Assembly: GCA_016866305.1 (NCBI GenBank) | Contig: VGMX01000009.1 | Span: forward strand, 1-64,000 | DNA length: 64,000 nucleotides | DNA from: Chlorobiota bacterium | GTDB taxonomy: Bacteria > Bacteroidota > Chlorobiia > Chlorobiales > Chlorobiaceae | Reading direction: 5' to 3' | Shown: piece by piece, positions 17,024-25,690 of the stretch | How the letters are laid out: each line of letters begins with the position of its first letter | Numbering within the stretch: position 1 is the first letter of the stretch | Program-made: the position numbers and the translations under genes | The notes under the pieces: generated by a model | Database searches by the model: none | What the model was told of the DNA's origin: nothing | Seen by the model: the letters and a program-made list of their open reading frames with translations, nothing else

Positions 17024-17757
17024 ATGCCTGTAAAATCCCCGTATCCTCCCGGCCTCAGACAACTCGAGGCCGAGAGCATCCATATTATGCGGGAAGCCCT
17101 GGCAGAATCGGAAAATCCGGTCATGCTCTACTCCATCGGCAAGGACAGTTCGGTGATGCTGCATCTTGCAAGGAAAGCGTTCCACCCGGCAGGCATCCCG
17201 TTTCCCCTGCTTCATGTAGACACCCGATGGAAGTTCCGGGAGATGTATCTTTTTCGCGACACCATTTCCGGAACGGACGGCATCGACCTGCTGGTGCACA
17301 TCAATCCTGAAGCTGTCGAAAAGGATATCAATCCCTTTGATCACGGTTCGGCAATGCACACCGCCATCACCAAAACCGAAGCGCTCAAACAGGCACTCGA
17401 TCACTACCGGTTCGACGTGGTTTTTGGCGGTGCCCGCAGAGATGAGGAGAAATCGCGGGCAAAGGAACGCATTTTCTCGTTCCGAACCTCAACACACCGA
17501 TGGGACCCGAAAAATCAGCGGCCTGAACTGACGACCGGTTCAGGCTGCTTCCCGGTGAAAAGGCGGTCTCGAAAACCGTACGGTTCCGCACACTCGGTTG
17601 CTATCCCCTGACCGGAGCGGTGGAATCTGATGCCGGCAATGTGGAAGAGATCATCATGGAGCTTGTCAATGCCCGCAACTCGGAACGACAGGGAAGGTTG
17701 ATCGACACTGACTCGAACGCCGGCATGGAACAGAAAAAAAGCGAGGGATATTTCTAG
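17024..17757 (+). pseudogene. cysD: Sulfate adenylyltransferase subunit 2 with internal deletion
   Basis: The first ~168 residues are good Cys[19 protein letters not shown], the PP-loop [25 protein letters not shown] and [16 protein letters not shown], up to DPKNQRPEL. There about 70 codons (WNLYNGR... to the residues before LLPGE in normal CysD) are missing and the frame changes. The downstream part continues in another frame: [42 protein letters not shown] and KKSEGYF, ending at 17,757. The frame as read stops at 17,611. The enzyme cannot be functional, yet the partner cysNC is intact. Confidence 0.85.
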
Positions 17758-19698
17758 ATGCATCACGGCAACACCGGTCATGGCAAGCCCAAGCCCCGAA
17801 CATTCCGGTCATTCCTTGAAGAACATTGTCAGCAGGACCTTCTGCGCTTCATCACCTGCGGAAGCGTTGACGATGGAAAAAGCACCCTTATAGGAAGAAT
17901 GCTCTGGGAGTCGAAAATGCTTTTCGATGACCAGGCCGAACAACTCGAACTTGAATCGGGCAGATACGGCACACAAGGCGGGAACCTCGACTTCGCTCTT
18001 CTGGTAGACGGTCTTTCAGCCAAACGGGAGCCGGGAATAACGATCGATGTGGCCTACCGGTTTTTCGCAACCGCAAAGCGCCGTTTCATCGTTGTGGACA
18101 CACCGGGGCATGAACAGTACACGCGCAATATGGCTACCGAAGCATCGACTGCCGATGCCGCCATACTGCTTGTGGATGCACGAAAGGGTTCGCTTCTCCA
18201 GACAAGACGTCATGCGTGCATCGTCTCGATAATGGGAATCCGTCATATCGTGCTGGCCATCAACAAGATGGATCTTGCAGGATTCAGAGAAAAGATATTC
18301 ACCGACATCAGGGCATCGTTTCTTCCTTTCGCGAAACGACTTGGCATAAACAGCCTTTCAGCAATCCCGATCAGTGCACTCAGCGGAGAGAATGTCACAA
18401 AAAGCTCCGATTGCATGCCCTGGTACAGCGGGCCCACGCTTATGGCATGGCTCGAATCACTTGAAATCAAGCACTCTGCCAGCGGGAAACCGGTGTTTCC
18501 GGTACAGTGGGTGAATCACCCTGATGCGCAGTTCCGCGGTTACAGCGGGACGGTTGCCGAGGGGATCGTCAGCAAGGGAAACCTCATCAGGGTGACGGCT
18601 TCCGGTCAGACGGCTGAAATACGCGACATCATCACCATGGAGGGCTCACGTGAGCACGCCTCTGCAGGTGACGCCGTCACGCTGTTGCTCGACAGGGAGA
18701 TCGATATATCGCGGGGCGACGTGCTCACACTTGCCAGGGAACCGGTAACAATGAGCGACCAGTTCGAAGCTGTGCTGGTATGGATGCACGACGATCCCGG
18801 GCTTGCCGGCCGGACCTACGAACTCAAGCTTGCAACACAGTGGGTTCCGGCATCGATAACTGCCATCAAATACCGTATCGGCATTGACACCCTCAGCCAC
18901 GAGTCCTGTCGGCAGATCGGCCTCAATGATATCAGTGTCTGCAACATTGCAACAGGAAAACCCCTTGCCATCACCAGTTACAGCGAGAGAAAAGTGCTGG
19001 GCTCATTCATTCTCGTCGACCGCTACACCAACGCGACGGTAGCTGCCGGTATGATCCGCCACAGCCTCCGCAGAGCGGCAAACATCCACCAACAGCCTCT
19101 TTCAGTAGGGCGTGCCGACAGGGAAAAACTCAACCATCACAAAGGAAGGGTGATCTGGCTGACGGGTCTGTCGGGCTCCGGAAAATCAACTCTCGCCAAT
19201 GCCCTTGACATCGAGCTTCACCGGACAGGGATGCGAACATACATTCTTGACGGCGACAACATCCGGCAGGGACTGAACCGGGACCTTGGTTTCAGTGAAG
19301 CTGACCGGGTGGAAAATATCCGGCGTGTCGCAGAAGTCGCCAGACTGATGATGGACGCCGGACTGATCGTGATAACCGCATTCATTTCCCCCTTCATAAA
19401 AGATCGTCAGATGGCCAGAGAGCTCGTGGGAGAAAGGGACTTTCTCGAAGTTTACGTCTCTGCGCCGCTCGATGTCTGCGAAGAGCGGGATCCCAAAGGA
19501 TTGTATCAGAAAGCCAGAAGAGGAGAGATTCCTCTCATGACAGGCATAGGCAGCCCTTACGAACCCCCCGTACAGCCCGATTTCATTGCTGATACCGGAA
19601 ACGTCCCCCTGAACTCAATCGTCGAAGCCCTCATGGCAGTCCTCACACGACGCAGCGAGGATGATCAGGAAATCCGGAAAACCGCAACACTCTCATGA
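17758..19698 (+). CDS. cysNC: Bifunctional sulfate adenylyltransferase subunit 1 / APS kinase
   Basis: The 646-residue protein fuses a translation-factor-type GTPase (CysN: GSVDDGKST 35-43, DTPGHEQY from 114, NKMD 169-172) with an APS kinase (CysC: GLSGSGKST 470-478, LDGDNIRQGLNRDLGF, FISPF). CysN drives ATP + sulfate to APS with CysD; CysC phosphorylates APS to PAPS. All nucleotide-binding motifs are present. It directly follows the broken cysD and is followed, with a 4-base overlap, by a sulfotransferase. The operon was evidently built to make PAPS for sulfation. With CysD lost, sulfate activation would need another ATP sulfurylase in the genome. Confidence 0.93.
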   Translation: MHHGNTGHGKPKPRTFRSFLEEHCQQDLLRFITCGSVDDGKSTLIGRMLWESKMLFDDQAEQLELESGRYGTQGGNLDFALLVDGLSAKREPGITIDVAYRFFATAKRRFIVVDTPGHEQYTRNMATEASTADAAILLVDARKGSLLQTRRHACIVSIMGIRHIVLAINKMDLAGFREKIFTDIRASFLPFAKRLGINSLSAIPISALSGENVTKSSDCMPWYSGPTLMAWLESLEIKHSASGKPVFPVQWVNHPDAQFRGYSGTVAEGIVSKGNLIRVTASGQTAEIRDIITMEGSREHASAGDAVTLLLDREIDISRGDVLTLAREPVTMSDQFEAVLVWMHDDPGLAGRTYELKLATQWVPASITAIKYRIGIDTLSHESCRQIGLNDISVCNIATGKPLAITSYSERKVLGSFILVDRYTNATVAAGMIRHSLRRAANIHQQPLSVGRADREKLNHHKGRVIWLTGLSGSGKSTLANALDIELHRTGMRTYILDGDNIRQGLNRDLGFSEADRVENIRRVAEVARLMMDAGLIVITAFISPFIKDRQMARELVGERDFLEVYVSAPLDVCEERDPKGLYQKARRGEIPLMTGIGSPYEPPVQPDFIADTGNVPLNSIVEALMAVLTRRSEDDQEIRKTATLS

Positions 19699-20411
19699 GG
19701 CACAAAAAACGAATTGTTGTTCATGCCGGCATCCACAAAACCGGGTCAACGTCCATACAGGCATTCCTCGGCAAAAACCGTCCAAGGCTGGAGAGGCTCG
19801 GCATAGCATTTTTCAGGGGTGCGTACATCCCGGACAACCACGTCGAGCTGCATGCCGCGGCAATGCGCTTCCAGAGAAGCTCCCCTTTCAAGCACAGCGG
19901 CAAAGCCTTGATTGATCACGATTTCAGAAAAAGGGTACATCATGACATCACGAACTTCATCGCACACTCAGATTGCGACACCATTGTTTTCTCTGCCGAG
20001 GGGATTTCTTATCTCCGCTATCCTGACGAGATGACGCGGCTCGCCGGGATGCTGGCTGGCGGTTCGACAGAAATCATCATGTATCTGCGTGAACCGGTCA
20101 CCTTTCTTCGCTCCTACTCCCGTGAAATGGAAAAGCACCGCATCTGTCCTGGATGTGACAAGGATTCATTCGCCTATACAGGAAAAGATTCCTGGCTTGT
20201 CGATTACCCTTCACGCATTGCCGGATTTGCATCGGCTTTCGGGCAGGACAACGTCAGAACGATTGATTATGATGGCGAACTCTCCTGCCGTGGAAGCGTC
20301 ATTCCTTCTTTTCTGGAAATTCTCGGCATCTCGAGCGATTTCCGGGAGGATGAATGGCAGGAATTTTTCTGCAACCGTACGCTGACAAAACCGCCATCGC
20401 AAAAAACATAA
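19695..20411 (+). CDS. PAPS-dependent sulfotransferase
   Basis: The N-terminus RIVVHAGIHKTGSTSIQAFL contains the 5'-phosphosulfate loop (H-K-T-G-S-T, residues 14-19). MYLREPVTFLRSYSREME matches the 3'-phosphate-binding region with the conserved Arg and Ser. The ATGA overlap with cysNC shows coupling to PAPS synthesis. There is no signal peptide, so transfer takes place in the cytoplasm. The acceptor, perhaps a glycan or lipid, cannot be inferred. At 238 residues it is on the short side for the family but contains both PAPS motifs. Confidence 0.82.
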   Translation: MRHKKRIVVHAGIHKTGSTSIQAFLGKNRPRLERLGIAFFRGAYIPDNHVELHAAAMRFQRSSPFKHSGKALIDHDFRKRVHHDITNFIAHSDCDTIVFSAEGISYLRYPDEMTRLAGMLAGGSTEIIMYLREPVTFLRSYSREMEKHRICPGCDKDSFAYTGKDSWLVDYPSRIAGFASAFGQDNVRTIDYDGELSCRGSVIPSFLEILGISSDFREDEWQEFFCNRTLTKPPSQKT

Positions 20412-20428
20412 CGGACAAGGCGTGAGCA

Positions 20429-21208
20429 ATGCCAGAGAGAACACAAAGAGCAACACCGAATCCTGACGGATTCAACGACCACTTCTCAGGGGTTTCCAGA
20501 TGCTATGCCGCGTTCAGACCATCATATCCGGAAACGCTTTTCACGTGGCTTTCAGATATCGCTCCGGCGACAGGTGAGGTGTGGGACTGCGCGACCGGAA
20601 CCGGACAGGCGGCTCTTGGTCTTGTCAGGCACTTCCGGCATGTCACGGCAACCGACGCCAGCCGGAAGCAGATCGATGCCGCAACCCCTCACCCGCGCAT
20701 CAGCTACCGGGTAGCGCCGGCTGAAGCATCGGGATTGGCTGCAGGAACCGTCGATCTCATCACGGTGGCCCAGGCCCTGCACTGGTTCGACATCGGGAGT
20801 TTTTTCAGGGAAGCAAAACGGGTGCTGGTTCCGGAAGGCGTGCTGGCGATCTGGACCTATGGAGCGGTGTTCATGGAAAACAAGGAGACAGACAGTGTTC
20901 TGCAGGAGTTCTTTCACTCCGAGATGGGGCCGTTCTGGCCTGCAGAAAGAGCTCTGGCAGACTCCGGATACGCCGGTATCGAACTGCCGCTGAGGGAACT
21001 GCCATCTCAGGCTTTCGGCATGAGTGTTTCGTGGACACGGGAGGAACTGCTTGGCTACATCCGTACCTGGTCTGCAGTCAGCCGTTTCATCAGGGTAAAC
21101 GGCCATGATCCGGTAACCGATCTTGAAAAGAAGCTTGTTTCACACTGGCATGACGGCCAACGGCACAGGGTCTCATGGCCGCTCTCGGTAAGGACCTGCC
21201 GGGCATAG
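20429..21208 (+). CDS. Class I SAM-dependent methyltransferase
   Basis: The 259-residue protein has the Rossmann SAM motifs: VWDCATGTGQAALGLVRHF (motif I), VTATDASRKQID, YRVAPAEASGL, and DLITVAQALHWFDI (motif IV) with a KRVLVPEGVLAIW strand. It is of the Methyltransf_11 type, like yeast trans-aconitate methyltransferase relatives. It lies 17 bp after the sulfotransferase gene and is probably in the same transcript. The substrate is unknown. Confidence 0.8.
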   Translation: MPERTQRATPNPDGFNDHFSGVSRCYAAFRPSYPETLFTWLSDIAPATGEVWDCATGTGQAALGLVRHFRHVTATDASRKQIDAATPHPRISYRVAPAEASGLAAGTVDLITVAQALHWFDIGSFFREAKRVLVPEGVLAIWTYGAVFMENKETDSVLQEFFHSEMGPFWPAERALADSGYAGIELPLRELPSQAFGMSVSWTREELLGYIRTWSAVSRFIRVNGHDPVTDLEKKLVSHWHDGQRHRVSWPLSVRTCRA

Positions 21209-21225
21209 CCGGTAAAATCCGGCCG

Positions 21226-21438
21226 TCAGGTCAGGCGGTAGTGTTCATCGATATGCTGGCCGCCCTGCTTCACGTTACCAGGCACAAGCCGAACGCACTC
21301 GTCACATAAATCTGCGGCGCATCCCGGGTGGCCATCGGTTTCTGCACCATCCCGCCCCTTTTCCACACCATCGGCTTCCGAACGGGCCTGTTTCAGGTTG
21401 CACCTGAAAAAAAAAGGTGAATTGCGTTCAGGAGCCAT
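21226..21438 (-). CDS. Small cysteine-containing protein, 70 aa
   Basis: The start MAPERNSPFFFRCNLKQ is supported by a strong AGGAGG sequence 5 bases before the ATG. The product has four Cys, including GCAADLCDEC, which could hold a metal or thiol-exchange site. I do not recognise a family. A sequence ATTATATAACCATATAAT similar to the element upstream of tusA lies 217 bp upstream. The region between (21,440-21,650) contains a second frame without a good start. Confidence 0.5.
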   Translation of the reverse strand: MAPERNSPFFFRCNLKQARSEADGVEKGRDGAETDGHPGCAADLCDECVRLVPGNVKQGGQHIDEHYRLT

Positions 21439-21654
21439 GCTCGCCTCCTTTTCCGCTGAACGCAGTTCCTGCAGAGTCCTGCCATGCCTGATCCGCAAGG
21501 GATATCCCTGCTGTAAGCGTTGTCGATATCATAAATGCCTGATCTCTGTTGAAACGGTCCAATGCCTTCAAGCAACTGCATGCAAAAGCAAAACGGAAAT
21601 AAGGGCCCGAATAGTCCTCGACAGGCAATGCATTGCATAAACCCTAAAATCAAT

Positions 21655-21679
21655 TATATAACCATATAATCGAATAACC
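21655..21679 (+). promoter_or_regulatory. Element related to the TATATAAC-N8-TATATAA motif
   Basis: The left half TATATAAC is perfect and the right half (CGAATAACC) is degenerate. The overlapping ATTATAT-AACC-ATATAAT is a perfect inverted repeat (21,653-21,670). It lies upstream of the minus-strand small Cys protein, in the same relative orientation as the tusA and soxY sites. Confidence 0.45.
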
Positions 21680-21705
21680 AAAAGAAAAGATTCTTTGTGT
21701 AACGC

Positions 21706-22358
21706 TCATGTGCCATGTCTGCGCATATAGAAAAACAGAAAATCCTGCTGTTCGCCTCTCGGAGTTTCATGGTGGGCAAACATGGTGGTCACCACCCTGA
21801 ATCGGGGAGCGAACAGTTCGGAAATCATCGGCTCGTCATAGCGCATGACTTCGAGATTGCTGCACCGCTGCGGCCCGCTCGGAGCAAAGGTGCCGAGCAC
21901 CACATGGCCGTTTTCATCCAGGCATGCATCGAGCGTTTCAAGATACTTTACTTTCTGCGCTCCTCCGCTTCGACCATGAAATGAAACAGCGCGCGATCAT
22001 GCCACAATGTGAATTTTCCCTCAGAACGATAGTACCTGATATCCGCCACTCGCCACTTGACCTCCTCCGCCATGGAGCCCAGACGGTGCTGTGACTCTTC
22101 AATGGCAGCCCTTGAACAGTCGAGTACGGTGATGTCGGAGTATCCCTGATGCAGCAGGCAGTCCGCCAGAACCGATGCGCCTCCACCGACATCGATAATC
22201 GGACTGTCGGCGCGTATACCCGATGCCTCAACAAGCTCGAGCGACTCTCGGGGGTACTGCTGGTGCCAGCTCAGCAGGGAAGGAACTGCGGTTGTATAGA
22301 TTGCATCCCAGTGCGTGCGGGGATCTTGTCCCGGTGCTGATAACCCATCCATAGGCAA
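21706..22358 (-). pseudogene. SAM-dependent methyltransferase with frameshift
   Basis: The 5' part reads HWDAIYTTAVPSLLSWHQQY, then PIIDVGGGASVLADCLL (motif I), VLDCSRAAIEESQ and WHDRALFHFM (motif IV), and stops at 21,948. A second frame continues the same protein: KYLETLDACLDENGHVVLGT, FAPSGPQRCSNLEV and GEQQDFLFFY, ending at 21,706. One base separates the frames near 21,955. The family resembles thiopurine/tellurite (TehB-like) methyltransferases often found beside sulfur-trafficking genes. It lies downstream of dsrE2. Confidence 0.75.
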
Positions 22359-22427
22359 TCAGGAAAATGTTACTGAAACAGGATAGAACCGGAAAACGCA
22401 CCCTGACGGATAAATCGCACTGACAGG

Positions 22428-22478
22428 ACGGACCCGCCTGGCTCCCCTGTGGGTTATTCCCCTTGGGGCGGGTGCCGT
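22428..22478. other. Strong stem-loop upstream of the methyltransferase pseudogene
   Basis: ACGG-ACCCGCC (22,428-22,438) pairs with GGCGGGT-G-CCGT (22,467-22,478) through 11 bp with one bulged G, enclosing a G/C-rich 28-base interior. It lies 70 bp before the methyltransferase start in the minus-strand direction and could be a structured leader or an attenuator. It does not match a riboswitch consensus I know. Confidence 0.4.
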
Positions 22479-22655
22479 TATGGTATCGACAACGGAGCAA
22501 TACAATCTGGAATGGAGGAGAGCAAACACCGGTTAAAGCTACTGATAAACGGTATCAAAAGCAACAGGAAATTTAACAATTGTTAAATACGGAAAAACTG
22601 ACGAAGGCGGTGGCATGGCACGATCCGGAAATATATCCGACATAACAATACACTT

Positions 22656-22682
22656 GCCGGCACAGACGACTGGTGTGCCGGC
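22656..22682 (-). terminator. Candidate terminator hairpin after dsrE2
   Basis: GCCGGCAC and GTGCCGGC form a perfect 8-bp stem about 32 bp past the dsrE2 stop. There is no clear T-run, so intrinsic termination is uncertain. Confidence 0.4.
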
Positions 22683-22713
22683 GATTGAACAAGGAAGCGA
22701 GGGGCTCAGCTAA

Positions 22714-23223
22714 TCAGATGAAGAGTGAAATGTTGGCCTCTGCCGCATGTTCGAGATACATGGCCGCACCGGCATATTCCACTCCGTCGATGAAGTCCTT
22801 CTTTTCGAATCCGAAAACCTCCATGGTCATCTGGCAGGCGACAAAGCGCACTCCGCTCTCGATGCACATCTCCCGCAGTTCCTCGATGGTGGCGACGCCT
22901 TTCTTTTTGAAGGTCTCCTTCATGAGCATGGTGGCCATGTTGTCGAAGCCCGGAACATTGCCGGAAATCAGGTTGGGAATCGGCCAATTGATATTCTGGA
23001 AATCCTTGCTGCCAAAAGGCATCTTCATCGGCATGGCTGGATTGCCGGTGGGAGTGACTTTCAGGTCGAGCTCCTTTTTCAGAAGGGGAAGACCGTAAAA
23101 GGTGAAGAATACCATGGCTTCCATATCCATGGCCGCAGCCGCAGAGGCGAGAATGAAGGGCGGGTATGCCCAGTCGAGCGTGCCTTTGGATGCAATAATC
23201 GCGAGTTTTTTGGTATCTGCCAT
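22714..23223 (-). CDS. DsrE2-type sulfur-trafficking protein (DsrE/F/H-like family)
   Basis: The 169-residue protein begins KKLAIIASKGTLDWAYPPFI, has a segment AAAMDMEAMVFFTFYGLPLL typical of DsrE2-like proteins, and carries a late conserved Cys in GVRFVACQMTMEVFGF. DsrE2 proteins accept persulfide sulfur and work with TusA in the cytoplasm during sulfur oxidation or sulfur-carrier transfer. It starts 14 bp after the tusA stop, so the two are co-transcribed. In green sulfur bacteria these proteins feed sulfur towards Dsr proteins. Confidence 0.85.
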   Translation of the reverse strand: MADTKKLAIIASKGTLDWAYPPFILASAAAAMDMEAMVFFTFYGLPLLKKELDLKVTPTGNPAMPMKMPFGSKDFQNINWPIPNLISGNVPGFDNMATMLMKETFKKKGVATIEELREMCIESGVRFVACQMTMEVFGFEKKDFIDGVEYAGAAMYLEHAAEANISLFI

Positions 23224-23237
23224 CGTGGTGTCTCAGT

Positions 23238-23474
23238 TCAGGATTTCTGGATATAGAAGGTATAGGAACCGCCTTCTGAGGAGCTGCCGACGATCTTGTG
23301 ACCGGTTCTGTTCGACCAGGAGGACATATCGTTTGCCGATCCGGGATCGGTCGAGATCATTTTCAGGACTTCGCCGCTCTGCATCTGGTCGATCTCTTTC
23401 TTGGTCTTGAGAATGGGCAGCGGGCAGTTCATTCCTGAGCAGTCGAGCGTACGGTTGGCGATAATTTCAGACAT
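23238..23474 (-). CDS. tusA: Sulfur carrier protein TusA
   Basis: The 78-residue protein has the TusA/SirA signature: RTLDCSGMNCPLPILKTKKE with the CPxP cysteine that carries persulfide sulfur, then LKMISTDPGSANDMSSW. Length matches the family. It is paired with dsrE2 downstream. An AT-rich TATATAAC-N8-TATATAATT element lies 69-93 bp upstream, and a GGAGG sequence precedes the ATG. Confidence 0.92.
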   Translation of the reverse strand: MSEIIANRTLDCSGMNCPLPILKTKKEIDQMQSGEVLKMISTDPGSANDMSSWSNRTGHKIVGSSSEGGSYTFYIQKS

Positions 23475-23542
23475 GGATTCCTCCTGTTTTTTGGGTGTTC
23501 TTTCGGTGCAAGATTTTCGACGGCTGCAGCCGCATGATTAAC

Positions 23543-23567
23543 TATATAACCAGACAATTATATAATT
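23543..23567 (+). promoter_or_regulatory. TATATAAC-N8-TATATAA element upstream of tusA
   Basis: TATATAAC (23,543-23,550), eight bases, then TATATAATT (23,559-23,567). It lies 69 bp before tusA. The soxY site has the same two halves, the same spacing, the same orientation and almost the same distance to its gene. Confidence 0.6.
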
Positions 23568-23639
23568 ATAAATATTAGAAGGGAAAGAAACAAGAATTCC
23601 CTGTGGTTTTTCCCTGTGAAAAGCATAAACAAAACAAGC

Positions 23640-24053
23640 CTAATGCCCACCGGATATGATTCCTGTTGCTGCAAAAACCAGTACACAAACCTGCAGGATC
23701 GTAATTACGGTATAGATTTGGTCTTTCTCCCTGATGAATGCAGGCACAATGAATGCCAGACAGAAGATGGTCGATGCCGAGAGATAGATGATCGAGACAT
23801 AGCTCAGCACATCACCACGTCCGAGCTGCCCGGTCCAGTCCCAGCCGGACGGCACATGAACCGCATGGTGCAGTTCCGAAGCCCTGAGGTGCCAGTGCGC
23901 GGCGATATCGGCAGCAGATGCCGAGGATGGCAGCAGTTCGAAAACATAGAGCACATATCCCGCGGCAATGAGAATCATTCCGAGAGTCGATGCGATTCCA
24001 AGCACGGAAGCATAGGTAAGCTGTACCCTGTCCGCATGAACGGCTTCTTTCAT
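23640..24053 (-). CDS. DUF1634 membrane protein
   Basis: With the start MKEAVHADRVQL the protein has about 137 residues and three hydrophobic helices (SVLGIASTLGMILIAAGYVL, DVLSYVSIIYLSASTIFCLA, TVITILQVCVLVFAATGII). DUF1634 proteins are regularly encoded after TauE/SafE permeases, as here (22 bp gap). The upstream in-frame ATG at 24,122 would overlap tauE by 47 bases and adds no family sequence. It is probably an auxiliary subunit of the exporter. Confidence 0.75.
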   Translation of the reverse strand: MKEAVHADRVQLTYASVLGIASTLGMILIAAGYVLYVFELLPSSASAADIAAHWHLRASELHHAVHVPSGWDWTGQLGRGDVLSYVSIIYLSASTIFCLAFIVPAFIREKDQIYTVITILQVCVLVFAATGIISGGH

Positions 24054-24075
24054 AGCTGGTTTGAAGATAATCGTT

Positions 24076-25038
24076 TCAGATTCCCAATCCTTTGAAAAGC
24101 GCCCGCAGACCGGCAACGGCAAGCAGGGCGATGACGATGCGCCGAACCATGTTGGTGTGGATTTTCGTCAGCAGTTTCGCACCGATTTTCGTACCGAGCA
24201 TCATGCCTGCAATGGAAGGCACGGCAATGAGCGGCAGCACGGCCCCTTTGTGCAGGTACACCCAGGCAGCTGCAGTATCGTTGATCGAGAGCACGAAAAC
24301 GCTTGTCGCCACAGAAACACGCAACGGCGCACCAAGCACGAGATTGAATACCGGTACGTTGGCAAAACCAGCGCCCAGACCGAACATGCCCGCCATAAAC
24401 CCGATAAGGATGAACAGCGCCAGCCCCAACGGGGTTCGATGGATCTGCCAGTTGATATCTTTCTTGAGGTGCTCGTCATAGTATATCCCGTATATTTTCA
24501 GGGCCCTTGAAAGTGCATCCGGTTCATCGATTTTCGGATACGCCGAGTTTTTCGAGCGGTACATGACAAAGGAAATGAACATGATGGTCAGGCCAAGCAG
24601 TAACTGAACGGTTTTTTCAGGCATGGCCAGACCGACCATCGCTCCGACAATGGAGCTTATCGAACCGATGAGCGCCATGGAAAGCGCAAGCTTGAGGTTG
24701 GCAAGCCCTTTCCTGAGCAGTGGAGCACCAGCGGAAAGGGCTCCGGAAAGCGCCACGAGCAAACCTGCTCCACGAACAAAATCGAGATGAAAGGGGAAAA
24801 AGCTGCTGACAATCGGTACAAACAGCACTCCCCCTCCCACGCCGGCAATGACGGCAATGATTCCAAGCAGAAAGGTGAAAACGAAAAGCGCGAGCATCCA
24901 TACCCACCATGCAAGTTGTCCGCCCTCATGCACAGGAACCGATGCCACCGCGAATGCTGCAGCAGGAAGCAAAAGCAGCAATCCGGCAAACACGGATGAC
25001 AGGAACAGGTTGATGCCTCGCGTGGTAACTGCAGCCAT
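24076..25038 (-). CDS. TauE/SafE family sulfite/sulfonate exporter
   Basis: The 320-residue protein has eight or so transmembrane helices and the duplicated glycine-rich TauE motifs: GIIAVIAGVGGGVLFVPIV in the first half and GFMAGMFGLGAGFANVPVF in the second. The family exports anions such as sulfite, thiosulfate or sulfoacetate across the inner membrane. It is followed by DUF1634, then tusA-dsrE2. Its upstream side has been rebuilt by IS remnants and a terminator-like hairpin, so its original promoter may be lost. Confidence 0.85.
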   Translation of the reverse strand: MAAVTTRGINLFLSSVFAGLLLLLPAAAFAVASVPVHEGGQLAWWVWMLALFVFTFLLGIIAVIAGVGGGVLFVPIVSSFFPFHLDFVRGAGLLVALSGALSAGAPLLRKGLANLKLALSMALIGSISSIVGAMVGLAMPEKTVQLLLGLTIMFISFVMYRSKNSAYPKIDEPDALSRALKIYGIYYDEHLKKDINWQIHRTPLGLALFILIGFMAGMFGLGAGFANVPVFNLVLGAPLRVSVATSVFVLSINDTAAAWVYLHKGAVLPLIAVPSIAGMMLGTKIGAKLLTKIHTNMVRRIVIALLAVAGLRALFKGLGI

Positions 25039-25063
25039 AAATGTCTTGATCTGGGTATTGGCG

Positions 25064-25091
25064 AAAAACCGTCCCGGTTTTACCGGGACGG
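25064..25091 (-). terminator. Rho-independent terminator upstream of tauE
   Basis: CCGTCCCGG and CCGGGACGG pair perfectly around a 5-base loop. On the minus strand the stem is followed by T5. It would stop transcription arriving from the IS/ferredoxin side and separates it from tauE. Confidence 0.65.
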
Positions 25092-25119
25092 AGTGTTTGC
25101 AGGATCGACACTTTTTCAG

Positions 25120-25179
25120 GTAGTGTCCGGGAAAAAATAAAAAAGGTCTGAAAACACTTGAGAAACGGCGATATTAAAA
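25120..25179. repeat. 60-bp direct repeat, copy 1 (IS left-end sequence)
   Basis: The sequence from GTAGTGTCCGGG to ATATTAAAA is identical to 25,378-25,437, which lies directly before the IS4-type transposase start. This copy has no transposase. The ~200 bp between the copies contain no recognised gene. Confidence 0.75.
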
Positions 25180-25377
25180 CCTGACCTGAGCGATTCCGTA
25201 TAAAAAAAGCCCTCATCTATGGGCGTAAAGTGTTATATAGTAATGGGTAACGGCGAAATTACCAGTACAGAACACCAAACCAAATAGGTAGAGAGCTTCA
25301 TGAGCAAAAATAAGAGGATTCGGCAGAATAAGAAACAGCATATTCAGGAAATTCTTCCAACAAATCAGTAGTGTCCG

Positions 25378-25690
25378 GGAAAAAATAAAAAAGGTCTGAA
25401 AACACTTGAGAAACGGCGATATTAAAAGTGACAAAACAATTGATATCAGCCGTATTCACAAGGAGTTCCAGACCATGAAGCAAGTTACGACACTGCCGGG
25501 TGAGTTGCTAAAGATTTTTCCGAGATATGAATTCGAGAAACTCGAAAAGCAGCACCAAAGCAACCACTACACGAAGTATTACACGGGCTGGCAACAGTTG
25601 ATAACCTTGTTCTATGCGCAGATTGGCGGACATGACAGTCTCCGAGGCATTCAAACAAGCCTTGCCCTTGCCCGCGAAATGGCCGACACC
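25378..25690 (+). mobile_element. IS4-family insertion sequence remnant (left end and transposase N-terminus)
   Basis: The element starts with the second copy of the 60-bp repeat. The transposase begins MKQVTTLPGELLKIFPRYEF and continues KYYTGWQQLITLFYAQIGGH, then DSLRGIQTSL. This is the DUF4372 N-terminal domain of IS4-type transposases. After about 60 residues (near 25,660-25,690) it passes abruptly into the 3' part of a ferredoxin gene on the other strand. The DDE catalytic domain and right end are missing, so it is inactive. Confidence 0.75.

Noticed and set aside
21428-21628. Possible 66-residue minus-strand gene overlapping the small Cys protein
   Set aside because: Only a TTG start without a ribosome-binding site, and no recognisable features; the overlapping 21,438 start has a strong Shine-Dalgarno sequence.
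22428-22478. Cobalamin or molybdenum-cofactor riboswitch
   Set aside because: A G/C-rich stem is present, but the conserved boxes of those riboswitches are not found on either strand.
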